Of a stretch of DNA of 21,151 bases, positions 8,169 through 14,840 are shown one piece after another. Origin of the DNA: CAG-217 sp963642245 (GTDB lineage Bacteria > Bacillota > Clostridia > Oscillospirales > Acutalibacteraceae); NCBI GenBank assembly GCA_963642245.1, contig CAVIFY010000035.1, forward strand, positions 1 to 21,151, given 5' to 3'. Within the stretch, counting starts at the first letter, position 1, and every line of letters starts with the position of its first letter. Both the position numbers and the translations under genes were made by a program. The notes beneath the pieces were generated by a model. It made no database searches, was not told where the DNA came from, and saw only the letters and a program-made list of their open reading frames with translations.

Positions 8169-9325
8169 GCTTCAAGCACTCCTTTCAGTATCTCCAGTCC
8201 CTCGTCCAGCTCCGCATCGCTGATGTTCAGCGCCGGCAGCAGACGGAGTTTTGTTTTTGCCGTTAAGATCAGCAGGCCGTTTGCCAGGCAAGCCTTGGCC
8301 ACTTCTCCTGCGGGTTTGTCCGTTTCGATCCCCAGCATCAGTCCCATACCGCTGATGCTCTTGACGCCCTTTACATTTGCCAGCGCCGTGCGGATCTTCT
8401 CGCTCTTGCGCCGTACTTCGCGCAGGAAGTCCTCGTCGATCCGCTCTACAATGGAGCAGGCACCGGCAGCCACCACCGGGTTGCCGCCAAAGGTGGAACC
8501 GTGAGAGCCGGGGGTCATGGTGTCTTGCAGCTTTTCCCCAAACAGCACGGCGCCGATGGGCAGGCCGCCGCCCAGGCCCTTGGCCGTGGTCACAATGTCC
8601 GGGGTAATGCCGTATTGCTGGTAGGCAAAGTAGGTGCCGGTGCGGCCGTTGCCGGTCTGCACTTCATCTACCGCCATTAAAATGTCTTTTTCCGCTGCCA
8701 GCTTGGCAATGGCACTGACGAATTCCGGCGTCAGATTGTTGACGCCGCCCTCGCCCTGTACGCACTCAAACAGCACGGCGCACACATCGTCCGTGGCGGC
8801 CGCTTGCAGCGCCTCTATATCATTGGCAGGGCAGTATTTGAACCCGGGCGTAAAGGGGTCAAACACCGTGTGAAAGTTGTCTTGCCCGGTGGCCGCCAGG
8901 GTGGTAATGGTGCGGCCGTGGAACGAGTTTACCAGGGTGATGATGGTGCTGCGCCCTGCGCCGTATTTGTCAAAGCTGTATTTGCGGGCAAACTTGATGG
9001 CGCCCTCGTTTGCCTCTGCCCCGGAGTTGCCGAAGAACACCTTTTTCATTCCGCTCTTTTCGCACAGCAGCTGCGCCAGCTTGGCGCAGGGGGCGGTGTA
9101 GTAGAGATTGGAGGTGTGCTGCACCCGGTGCAGCTGGTCTTCCACGGCTTTGGTCCAGACCGGATCGTTGATGCCAAAGGCAGTTACCCCGATGCCGGAG
9201 CCGAAGTCGATGTATTTTTTGCCGTCCTCATCATAGAGGGTGGAGCCTTGGCCCCGGGTCAGCGCCACATCAAAGCGCCCGTAGGCGTGGGCCACATATT
9301 GATTATCCAGTTCTTTTGTGTTCAT
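8165..9325 (-). CDS. argD: Acetylornithine aminotransferase
   Basis: This 386-aa class III (fold type I) PLP aminotransferase converts N-acetylglutamate semialdehyde to N-acetylornithine. Visible features are 'FGNSGAEANEGAIKFAR' for cofactor phosphate binding, 'AVDEVQTGNGRTG' with the PLP-nitrogen Asp220, and the PLP lysine Lys249 in 'VTTAKGLGGGLPIGA'. The start at 9325 has GAGGAA 6 nt upstream, overlapping the end of argB. The function call rests on the operon as well as the motifs, because this enzyme class also includes succinyldiaminopimelate and gamma-aminobutyrate aminotransferases. Given the downstream DapF domain, a dual role in diaminopimelate synthesis is possible but unproven. Confidence 0.95.
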   Translation of the reverse strand: MNTKELDNQYVAHAYGRFDVALTRGQGSTLYDEDGKKYIDFGSGIGVTAFGINDPVWTKAVEDQLHRVQHTSNLYYTAPCAKLAQLLCEKSGMKKVFFGNSGAEANEGAIKFARKYSFDKYGAGRSTIITLVNSFHGRTITTLAATGQDNFHTVFDPFTPGFKYCPANDIEALQAAATDDVCAVLFECVQGEGGVNNLTPEFVSAIAKLAAEKDILMAVDEVQTGNGRTGTYFAYQQYGITPDIVTTAKGLGGGLPIGAVLFGEKLQDTMTPGSHGSTFGGNPVVAAGACSIVERIDEDFLREVRRKSEKIRTALANVKGVKSISGMGLMLGIETDKPAGEVAKACLANGLLILTAKTKLRLLPALNISDAELDEGLEILKGVLEA

Positions 9326-9337
9326 GGGTATTCCTCT

Positions 9338-10195
9338 TTATCTGCTGCGGAACATGGTGCCCATACCTTCATCGGTAAGCAGCTCCATCAAGATGGAGTG
9401 GGGCACACGGCCGTCGATTATAAACGCTTTTTTGACCCCGCGGCGCAGGGCCTCGGTCATGGAGTCGATCTTGGGAATCATACCGCCGCCGATAATGCCG
9501 TCGGCGATCAGTGCCGGAGTGTCGCTGATATAGACTCTGTGGATCAGCGAGCTTTCGTCGTTCTTATCCCGCAACAGACCCACCACATCGGTCATGGAGA
9601 TCAGCGCCTCCGCCTGCAAGGCACCGGCCACTGCGGCGGCCACCGTGTCTGCATTGATGTTGTAGCAGTTGCCCTCTTCATCATAGCCGATGGTGGAGAT
9701 CACCGGGATAAAGTTCTTGGAAATGGCCTCTTCCACCACTTCCATATTGATGTCTGTAATTTCGCCTACATAGCCGTGCTTGTCGTCTACCGGCTTGCAC
9801 TTTAGCATATTGCCGTCCAGGCCGCACAGACCGATGGCGTGGCCGCCCAGGTTGCCGATCTGGCAGACCAGGCTTTTGTTCACCTTACCGGCCAGCACCA
9901 TTTGCACCACTTCTGCGGTCTCTTTATCGGTGACCCGCAGACCGTCTACAAACTTGGAGTCAATGTGCATACGCTCCAGGGTCTTGTTGATCTCCGGCCC
10001 GCCGCCGTGCACCAGCACCACATGGATACCGATGGTGGACAGCAGCACCAGGTCGTTCATAACGGTTTCTTTCAATTCTTCATTGATCATGGCGTTGCCG
10101 CCGTATTTTACAACGATCACTTTTTTGCGGTACATCTGAATGTACGGCAAGGCTCTTGCCAGGATCTCCGCCTTTTGGGGATTTGCAATTTCCAT
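9338..10195 (-). CDS. argB: Acetylglutamate kinase, probably arginine-sensitive type
   Basis: This 285-aa amino acid kinase phosphorylates N-acetylglutamate. The glycine-rich ATP and substrate motifs are 'VVKYGGNAM' and 'VLVHGGGPEINKTLERM'. The frame can be extended 10 codons to a TTG at 10225, but the ATG at 10195 has GGAG 7 nt upstream and gives the normal N-terminus, so I chose it. Before the kinase core there is an extra N-terminal helix ('EILARALPYIQMYRKK'). In known hexameric kinases of the acetyl-cycling pathway that helix builds the arginine-inhibited ring, so feedback inhibition by arginine is expected. Confidence 0.96.
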   Translation of the reverse strand: MEIANPQKAEILARALPYIQMYRKKVIVVKYGGNAMINEELKETVMNDLVLLSTIGIHVVLVHGGGPEINKTLERMHIDSKFVDGLRVTDKETAEVVQMVLAGKVNKSLVCQIGNLGGHAIGLCGLDGNMLKCKPVDDKHGYVGEITDINMEVVEEAISKNFIPVISTIGYDEEGNCYNINADTVAAAVAGALQAEALISMTDVVGLLRDKNDESSLIHRVYISDTPALIADGIIGGGMIPKIDSMTEALRRGVKKAFIIDGRVPHSILMELLTDEGMGTMFRSR

Positions 10196-10229
10196 TCTCT
10201 CACTCCGTTCGCTTGTATTTCTCAAAAGA

Positions 10230-11477
10230 TCAGGTGCGGTAGTCGCCGTTGATCTTTACATAGTCGTAGGTCAGGTCGCAGCCCCAGGCGGTGGCGTTCT
10301 CGTCCCCCTGGTTCAGGTCCACTAAAATATAGATCTCATCCTCTGCCAGTACCTTGGCAGCCTCTTCCTCGGAGAAGTCCACACCGGCGCCGTTCTTGCA
10401 CACGGTGACCGTACCGGCTGTGGATTTTAATGCAACATCCACCTTATCAATATCGAATTCCGCCGGGGCGTAACCGATGGCGCACAGCACCCGACCCCAG
10501 TTGGCGTCCTCGCCGAACATGGCGCATTTGAACAGGGTAGAGCCGATCACTTCCTTGGCAACGATAATGGCGGTGTTCTTGGTGGGTGCGCCGGAGCACA
10601 CGCATTCCAGCAGCTTGCTGGCGCCCTCGCCGTCCTTGGCCAGCATACGGGTCAGGTTGGCCATCACATCATAAAGGGCCGCCTTAAAGGTGTCCAGCGC
10701 CGGGCCGGGGGCGGTGATCTCCGTATTACCTGCCAGGCCGGAGGCCATGATCTCTACCATATCGTTGGTGGAGGTGTCGCCGTCAATGGACAGGCAGTTG
10801 TAGGTGACCTTTACGATCTCGCTCAGCGCCTGTTGCAGCATTCCCGCGCTGATGGCGCAGTCGGTGCTGATAAAGTTCAGGGTGGTGGCCATATTGGGGT
10901 GGATCATACCGGAGCCTTTGGCCATACCGCCCAGGCGGCAGGTCTTGCCGTCCAGCTGAAACTCCACCGCATACTCTTTCTTCACCGTGTCGGTGGTCAT
11001 AATGGCGGTAGCCGCTTCTTCATTCTTGTTATAATCCAGTTCTTTCACCAGGGTAGGCACGGCGGCAATGATCGGCTCAATGGGCAGCACCTGGCCGATA
11101 ACGCCGGTGGAGGCCACCAGCACCTGCTCCGCAGGCAGGCCCATTTCCTCTGCTACCAGTTGGCACATTTTGGTTGCTTTTTCCACGCCGTCTGCGTTGC
11201 AGGTGTTGGCGTTTTTGGAGTTGGCAATGATGGCCTTGGCTTTGTTGCCGCTTTTTGCCAGGTGATCCTTGGTCACCAGAATGGGCGCGCCCTTCACTTT
11301 GTTTTGGGTGTACACCGCTGCGGTGTTGCACAGCACATCGCAGGCCACCAGGCAAATGTCGTTCTTATGTACATAATCCGGGTCCGGGTTTTCCACCGCC
11401 GGCTTTTTAATGCCGCAGTAGGTGCCGCTGGCTTTGAACCCTTTTGCGGCACAAATGCCGCCGTCGATCTTGGTCAT
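10230..11477 (-). CDS. argJ: Glutamate N-acetyltransferase / N-acetylglutamate synthase (ornithine acetyltransferase)
   Basis: This 415-aa protein recycles the acetyl group from N-acetylornithine to glutamate. Bifunctional members also use acetyl-CoA for the first step. ArgJ cleaves itself just before a threonine nucleophile; here that is Thr198 in 'GSGMIHPNMATTLNF', so chains of about 197 and 218 aa are expected. No separate argA is present, which agrees with a bifunctional or cycling ArgJ, but the rest of the genome is not visible. The start at 11477 has AGGAGA about 7 nt upstream, inside the end of argC, only 3 nt past the argC stop. Confidence 0.96.
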   Translation of the reverse strand: MTKIDGGICAAKGFKASGTYCGIKKPAVENPDPDYVHKNDICLVACDVLCNTAAVYTQNKVKGAPILVTKDHLAKSGNKAKAIIANSKNANTCNADGVEKATKMCQLVAEEMGLPAEQVLVASTGVIGQVLPIEPIIAAVPTLVKELDYNKNEEAATAIMTTDTVKKEYAVEFQLDGKTCRLGGMAKGSGMIHPNMATTLNFISTDCAISAGMLQQALSEIVKVTYNCLSIDGDTSTNDMVEIMASGLAGNTEITAPGPALDTFKAALYDVMANLTRMLAKDGEGASKLLECVCSGAPTKNTAIIVAKEVIGSTLFKCAMFGEDANWGRVLCAIGYAPAEFDIDKVDVALKSTAGTVTVCKNGAGVDFSEEEAAKVLAEDEIYILVDLNQGDENATAWGCDLTYDYVKINGDYRT

Positions 11478-11480
11478 ACT

Positions 11481-12422
11481 TTATTCTCCTATCGTTAGCC
11501 CGGTGGTCTCATCCAGTCCCAGGGCAATGTTCATACACTGAATGGCAGCGCCGGACGCGCCCTTGCCCAGGTTGTCAAACCGGGCGGTGAGCAGCAGCCG
11601 TTCGTCGTTGCCATTGATCTCAATTTCCATATCGTCCCGACCGGCCATATTGTTGGCGCCGATCATATTCTCGCTGTAACCCAGGGGGCGTACCTTGACC
11701 ACCCGGCTGTCGCCGTAGTGCTCTGCAAAGAACGCCTGCATATCCGCAGGGGTCATGGACTTTTGCAGCAGGTCGGCAAACAGGGGCACGGATACGGTCA
11801 TACCGCAGGGGTAGTCGCAAATGTGGGGGGCAAAGATGGGCGTGCGGGCCAGGCGGCTGATGGCGCCCATTTCCTTTAAGTGCTTGTGCTGCTGGGTCAG
11901 GGCATACTGCCGGGGGCTGTCCAGCTCCGGGTCCCGCTCTGCCGCCTCATACTGGGCAATGCCTTTGTTACCGGCGCCGCTGTAACCGCTCATGGCGTAG
12001 CACACAATGGGGTAGTCGGCGGGCAAAATACCGCCGGACACCAGGGGATAGACCAAAGCGTTAAACCCGCTGGCGTAGCAGCCGGGCACCGCAATGCGAT
12101 TAGAGTTTTGGATCTTTTCCCGAAAGGTGGGATCCAGCTCCGGAAAGCCGTAGGCCCAGTCCGCCAGCGTGCGGTGGGCGGTGGAGGTGTCGATCAGCTT
12201 GACCTTGGGGTTGGTGACCAGCGCCGCCGCTTCAATGGCCGCCGGATCCGGCAGGCAGAGAAAGGTAATGTCCGAGGCGTTAATGCACTTGGCCCGCTCT
12301 GCCGGGTCCTTGCGCTTGTTCTCGTCAATTTGGATCAGCTCCAGCTCCGGTCGGTTCTGGAACCGGGAAAAAATCTTCAAACCGGTGGTACCGGCTTTGC
12401 CGTCAATGAATATTCTTGTCAT
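11481..12422 (-). CDS. argC: N-acetyl-gamma-glutamyl-phosphate reductase, short (type 2) form
   Basis: This 313-aa NADPH-dependent reductase makes N-acetylglutamate semialdehyde. The nucleotide-binding loop is 'DGKAGTTGLKI' (about residues 7-17) and the catalytic cysteine is Cys115 in 'IAVPGCYASGF'. The length and loop ('AGTTGL' rather than 'GATGYTG') fit the shorter ArgC2 class instead of the usual form of about 345 aa. It is the first gene of the operon; its ATG at 12422 lies about 30 nt after the predicted transcription start. The nearest good AAGGA is about 14 nt upstream of the ATG, farther than usual. Confidence 0.95.
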   Translation of the reverse strand: MTRIFIDGKAGTTGLKIFSRFQNRPELELIQIDENKRKDPAERAKCINASDITFLCLPDPAAIEAAALVTNPKVKLIDTSTAHRTLADWAYGFPELDPTFREKIQNSNRIAVPGCYASGFNALVYPLVSGGILPADYPIVCYAMSGYSGAGNKGIAQYEAAERDPELDSPRQYALTQQHKHLKEMGAISRLARTPIFAPHICDYPCGMTVSVPLFADLLQKSMTPADMQAFFAEHYGDSRVVKVRPLGYSENMIGANNMAGRDDMEIEINGNDERLLLTARFDNLGKGASGAAIQCMNIALGLDETTGLTIGE

Positions 12423-12457
12423 TTTTATACAGTCCGTCCTTTTTTTAACTTCTATAT

Positions 12458-12485
12458 ATTATACACGCATAGAGAGCAATGTCAA
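12458..12485 (-). promoter_or_regulatory. Promoter of the arg-car operon
   Basis: On the minus strand TTGACA (12480-12485) and TATAAT (12458-12463) are both perfect, separated by 16 bp. It is the only strong promoter seen upstream of the seven-gene run, whose junctions are all overlaps or gaps of at most 34 nt. This supports one long transcript. Confidence 0.88.
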
Positions 12486-12501
12486 TAGAACTGCGGGAAA
12501 A

Positions 12502-12519
12502 ACATCATAAATATTCATA
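12502..12519 (-). promoter_or_regulatory. Candidate ArgR/AhrC (ARG box) operator
   Basis: On the minus strand the 18 bases starting TATGAATATTTATG match the ARG-box consensus TNTGAATWWWWATTCANW in the whole left half and centre; the right half is degenerate. It lies 16 bp upstream of the -35 element of the arg promoter, in AT-rich DNA. No arginine regulator gene is in the window, and AT-rich DNA produces such matches by chance, so this is only a candidate. Confidence 0.33.
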
Positions 12520-12575
12520 ATACGGAATAAATATACATTCTATATTCAATTCCATAGACAATAGGCTCTATAATC

Positions 12576-12602
12576 AAAAAAATATGGCCCTTTTTGGGGC
12601 CA
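12576..12602 (-). terminator. Minus-strand terminator, probably for the GH31 gene
   Basis: TGGCCC/GGGCCA (12597-12602 and 12585-12590 on the minus strand, loop CAAAAA) form a 6-bp stem. On the minus strand it is followed by ATATTTTTTT. The only minus-strand gene upstream of it is the GH31 glycosidase ending at 12903. It would therefore stop that transcript about 300 nt past its stop codon and shield the arg promoter. Confidence 0.5.
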
Positions 12603-12607
12603 ATGGC

Positions 12608-12635
12608 TTGACAAATGAGAGAATTTCTCTATTCT
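12608..12635 (+). promoter_or_regulatory. Probable promoter of the small holin-like gene
   Basis: A perfect TTGACA (12608-12613) is followed after 16 bp by TATTCT (12630-12635), which matches the -10 consensus at 4 of 6 positions. The small gene's ATG lies about 45 nt downstream. A short inverted repeat (AGAGAATTTCTCT) fills the spacer. Confidence 0.5.
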
Positions 12636-12681
12636 GTTAAGCTGTCTTAGAGTGTGTAATTTTGGGTAAAGGAGGGTGAAT

Positions 12682-12924
12682 ATGCAAAAGGAAGTGACGG
12701 TGGCGTTGATCTCCCTGGCAGGCACGGTTGCCGGGTCTTTCGGGGGCGTGCTTGCGTCGTCCAAGCTGACGGCTTATCGGTTGCGGCTGCTGGAGAATAA
12801 GGTGGACAAGCACAACCGCTTTGCGGAGCGGCTGCCGGTGGTGGAGGAAAAAATAAAGGTCCTCAACCATCGGGTGGAGGACCTGGAGCACGCCGAGGCG
12901 GCTCAATCTATGCGTTCAAAATAA
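12682..12924 (+). CDS. Small phage-type membrane protein with coiled coil (holin-accessory / XhlA-like)
   Basis: This is an 80-aa protein. A single hydrophobic segment at about residues 5-27 is followed by a charged heptad-like helix at about 32-70 ('LRLLENKVDKHNRFAERL', then 'KIKVLNHRVEDLEH'). The wording 'LENKVDKHN' and 'NHRVEDLE' is typical of small proteins encoded beside holins and endolysins in Firmicute phages (XhlA/BhlA-like); that comparison is from memory. The start at 12682 is set by a perfect AAAGGAGG 6 nt upstream. The last 22 nt overlap the end of the convergent GH31 gene. The exact role, membrane anchor or holin, is not known. Confidence 0.7.
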   Translation: MQKEVTVALISLAGTVAGSFGGVLASSKLTAYRLRLLENKVDKHNRFAERLPVVEEKIKVLNHRVEDLEHAEAAQSMRSK

Positions 12925-14429
12925 AGCAGGGTGTCTACCGGGCAGGGGAGGGTGACCGTTTCGCTTGAATAGATCTTGTCGCCCAGTCGCCATTTGCCGG
13001 TGGGTATGCGCACCTTGCGGCTGCGCTGCCCCTTCTTCAGTACCGGCGCCACTAAAATCTTATCGCCCAGCAGGAACTGGTCGGTAATGCCGCCGTAGCC
13101 GCAGTGGGGATAGGCGTATTCCATGGCCCGTACCATGGGCGCGCCGGTTTGGCTGGCCTCTTTGGCACAGGCGATAATGTAGTCGCCGTATTTGGCGTGC
13201 AGGGCGCTCATCTCCCGGCAAATGCGCCGGGTATCCGGGTTGCCCAGGTCCCAAATGTTCAGGCTGTACTGCATCATGGGCATTAGGGCAGAGGCCTCGC
13301 AATAGCGGGCAAACAGCTCGTGGTCCAGCTTTTCCGCCGGGCCGCGGAAGTCGGCGATCTGGCCGCCGCCGATCATATCCGGGCAGCTGTACGGGTAGCC
13401 GGACAGCCCCTGGATCAGTACATTGGGCAGCAGTGCGCCCAGACCCAGGAAGTTCCAGCGGTGGCTTTTGTCCGCCAGTCGCTGGGCAACGCCCATGCCC
13501 CCGCACTGGAAACAGGCTCGCAGCTCGTTAAAGCGATAGTTGCGGGCAGACAGTGCCCACAGCTTGCTTTGACCGTTGGCGTCCACGCCGCCGTAGGTGC
13601 GGTCGTCATCCCGGTAATACATGGCGTCGCCGGCGTCCTGCTTAAATCCGTCAATGCCCAGTTCGTCGGTCAAATACCGGGTGCAGGCAAAGAACCAGTC
13701 CTGCGCCGCAGGATTGGAAAAGTCCAGCAGATAGTCGGCGCCGTTCCACCACTTGCGCTTGGCCGGTTTGCCGTCCTTGTCCAGCACCAGCAGATTTTCG
13801 TCCTTTAGCTTTTGGAAGTCCGCCGCCCGGTCGCTGACAAAGGGCGCGATCCACAAAATGACCTTAAAGCCCAGAGCGTGCAGTTCATCGGTCATTTTTT
13901 TGGCGTCGTCGAATTTGGCCGGGTCAAAGCGCCAGTCCCCAAAGGCCCGCTGCCAGCCGTCGTCAATGATCAGCTCACCGGCGGGCATACCGCAGTCCAA
14001 TATGGACTTGGCGTAGTCCACAATGCCCTGCTGGGTCTGGTTATGCTCAAACTGGATCCAGGTGCAATACTGGGGAATGCGGAACATCAAGTCGTCCGGG
14101 TAAGTGCCGTCCGGGGGCATAAAATGCGCCACCGCATAGTGATAGGCACCCCGCAGGGTGTGGTCGTCTGCCTGGTACAGGCCGATCTTGGCCTTGTTGC
14201 CGGTGCAGGTAATGCGGCCGAAAACAAAGCGGGTCTTAAACCCGGCCTCCGACCAGATCACTCGCCCCTTGTTGCTGACAAAGAGCGTGTTGGCCTGGCC
14301 GTAGGAGCGCACCACGGTGGTGTCTACCAGCATTACTTTTTTGGCGTTTACCGGCATTAAGTAGCCGTAGTTGGTGTGGCCGCCGTACCAGTATTCACCG
14401 GGCAGCATGGTCAGTTGCAGCTTGTGCAT
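12903..14429 (-). CDS. GH31-family glycosidase, short MYORG-like form
   Basis: This 508-aa protein is a glycoside hydrolase family 31 (retaining alpha-glycosidase) enzyme. The (beta/alpha)8 core shows 'ELIIDDGWQ' (about 153-160), 'GIDGFKQDAGD' with the likely nucleophile Asp265, 'RLADKSHRW' with a likely acid/base Asp320, and 'GYPYSCPDMIGGG' (344-356). The last motif and the 55-residue gap between the two aspartates resemble the MYORG branch, one member of which is an alpha-galactosidase; the substrate here is not certain. At 508 aa it is shorter than most GH31 enzymes because the usual C-terminal beta domains are reduced. There is no signal peptide, so it is probably cytoplasmic. I chose the ATG at 14429 (GGGGGA 9 nt upstream) because upstream ATGs overlap the promoter -10. 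Confidence 0.85.
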   Translation of the reverse strand: MHKLQLTMLPGEYWYGGHTNYGYLMPVNAKKVMLVDTTVVRSYGQANTLFVSNKGRVIWSEAGFKTRFVFGRITCTGNKAKIGLYQADDHTLRGAYHYAVAHFMPPDGTYPDDLMFRIPQYCTWIQFEHNQTQQGIVDYAKSILDCGMPAGELIIDDGWQRAFGDWRFDPAKFDDAKKMTDELHALGFKVILWIAPFVSDRAADFQKLKDENLLVLDKDGKPAKRKWWNGADYLLDFSNPAAQDWFFACTRYLTDELGIDGFKQDAGDAMYYRDDDRTYGGVDANGQSKLWALSARNYRFNELRACFQCGGMGVAQRLADKSHRWNFLGLGALLPNVLIQGLSGYPYSCPDMIGGGQIADFRGPAEKLDHELFARYCEASALMPMMQYSLNIWDLGNPDTRRICREMSALHAKYGDYIIACAKEASQTGAPMVRAMEYAYPHCGYGGITDQFLLGDKILVAPVLKKGQRSRKVRIPTGKWRLGDKIYSSETVTLPCPVDTLLYFERID

Positions 14430-14463
14430 AAAATCAGATCCCCCATAATCATCGGTTTTCTTT

Positions 14464-14492
14464 AGCATACCATTCCGGCAGGGTTCTGTCAA
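14464..14492 (-). promoter_or_regulatory. Promoter of the GH31 gene
   Basis: On the minus strand a perfect TTGACA (14487-14492) and TATGCT (14464-14469, 4 of 6 matches) are 17 bp apart. The predicted start near 14457 leaves a leader of about 28 nt. A palindrome straddles the -35 element (see the separate entry). Confidence 0.65.
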
Positions 14493-14502
14493 TTCCTGCC
14501 GG
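14475..14502. promoter_or_regulatory. Operator-like inverted repeat between GH31 and holin genes
   Basis: CCGGCAGG (14475-14482) and CCTGCCGG (14495-14502) are perfect 8-bp inverted arms around a 12-bp centre. The centre holds the GH31 -35 hexamer, and the left arm lies in its promoter spacer. The position fits a repressor site for GH31, possibly also affecting the divergent holin gene. It could instead be an RNA hairpin, but no T run follows on either strand. Confidence 0.45.
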
Positions 14503-14543
14503 TGTGCATAGGATAAAATAAGAACTTGATCGGAGTGATAGAT

Positions 14544-14840
14544 ATGAAATGGAAGAATATGACTGCCGGTACGCTGGTGCGTACCGTGACCCTGGTGGTG
14601 GCGCTGCTAAACCTGGTGCTCACCAGCTTTGGTAAGAACCCGCTGCCGTTCTCTGACGAACAGATCTATACCGGCCTGTCCGCCCTGATAACCGTGGTGG
14701 CTGCCTTGGCTGCCTGGTGGAAGAATAACAGCTTTACCTGCTGTGCCCGCCAGGCAGACGAGGTGCTGCGGGTGCTGCAACAGGAGGGCGCCACAGAGGA
14801 CGAGAGCGTGGCGGAGACCCTGGAACAGGAGGGGGACTGA
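14544..14840 (+). CDS. SPP1-type phage holin
   Basis: This 98-aa protein has two hydrophobic segments (about 10-30 and 41-59) joined by the turn 'GKNPLPFSDEQI', followed by 'AWWKNNSFT' and a charged tail. This arrangement and wording are characteristic of the SPP1-family holins of Firmicute phages, which permeabilise the membrane and let the endolysin reach the wall. I chose the ATG at 14544 over an upstream TTG (14526) because GGAG lies 8 nt before it. Its TGA overlaps the endolysin ATG by one base (TGATG), so the pair is translationally coupled. No convincing promoter was found; only an AT-rich -10-like TAAAAT at 14514-14519 is visible. Confidence 0.85.
   Translation: MKWKNMTAGTLVRTVTLVVALLNLVLTSFGKNPLPFSDEQIYTGLSALITVVAALAAWWKNNSFTCCARQADEVLRVLQQEGATEDESVAETLEQEGD

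Noticed and set aside
9338..10225. TTG at 10225 as the argB start
   Set aside because: The in-frame ATG at 10195 has GGAG 7 nt upstream and gives the normal N-terminus.
14526..14543. TTG at 14526 as the holin start
   Set aside because: The ATG at 14544 has GGAG at the right distance; the extension adds six residues with no family match.
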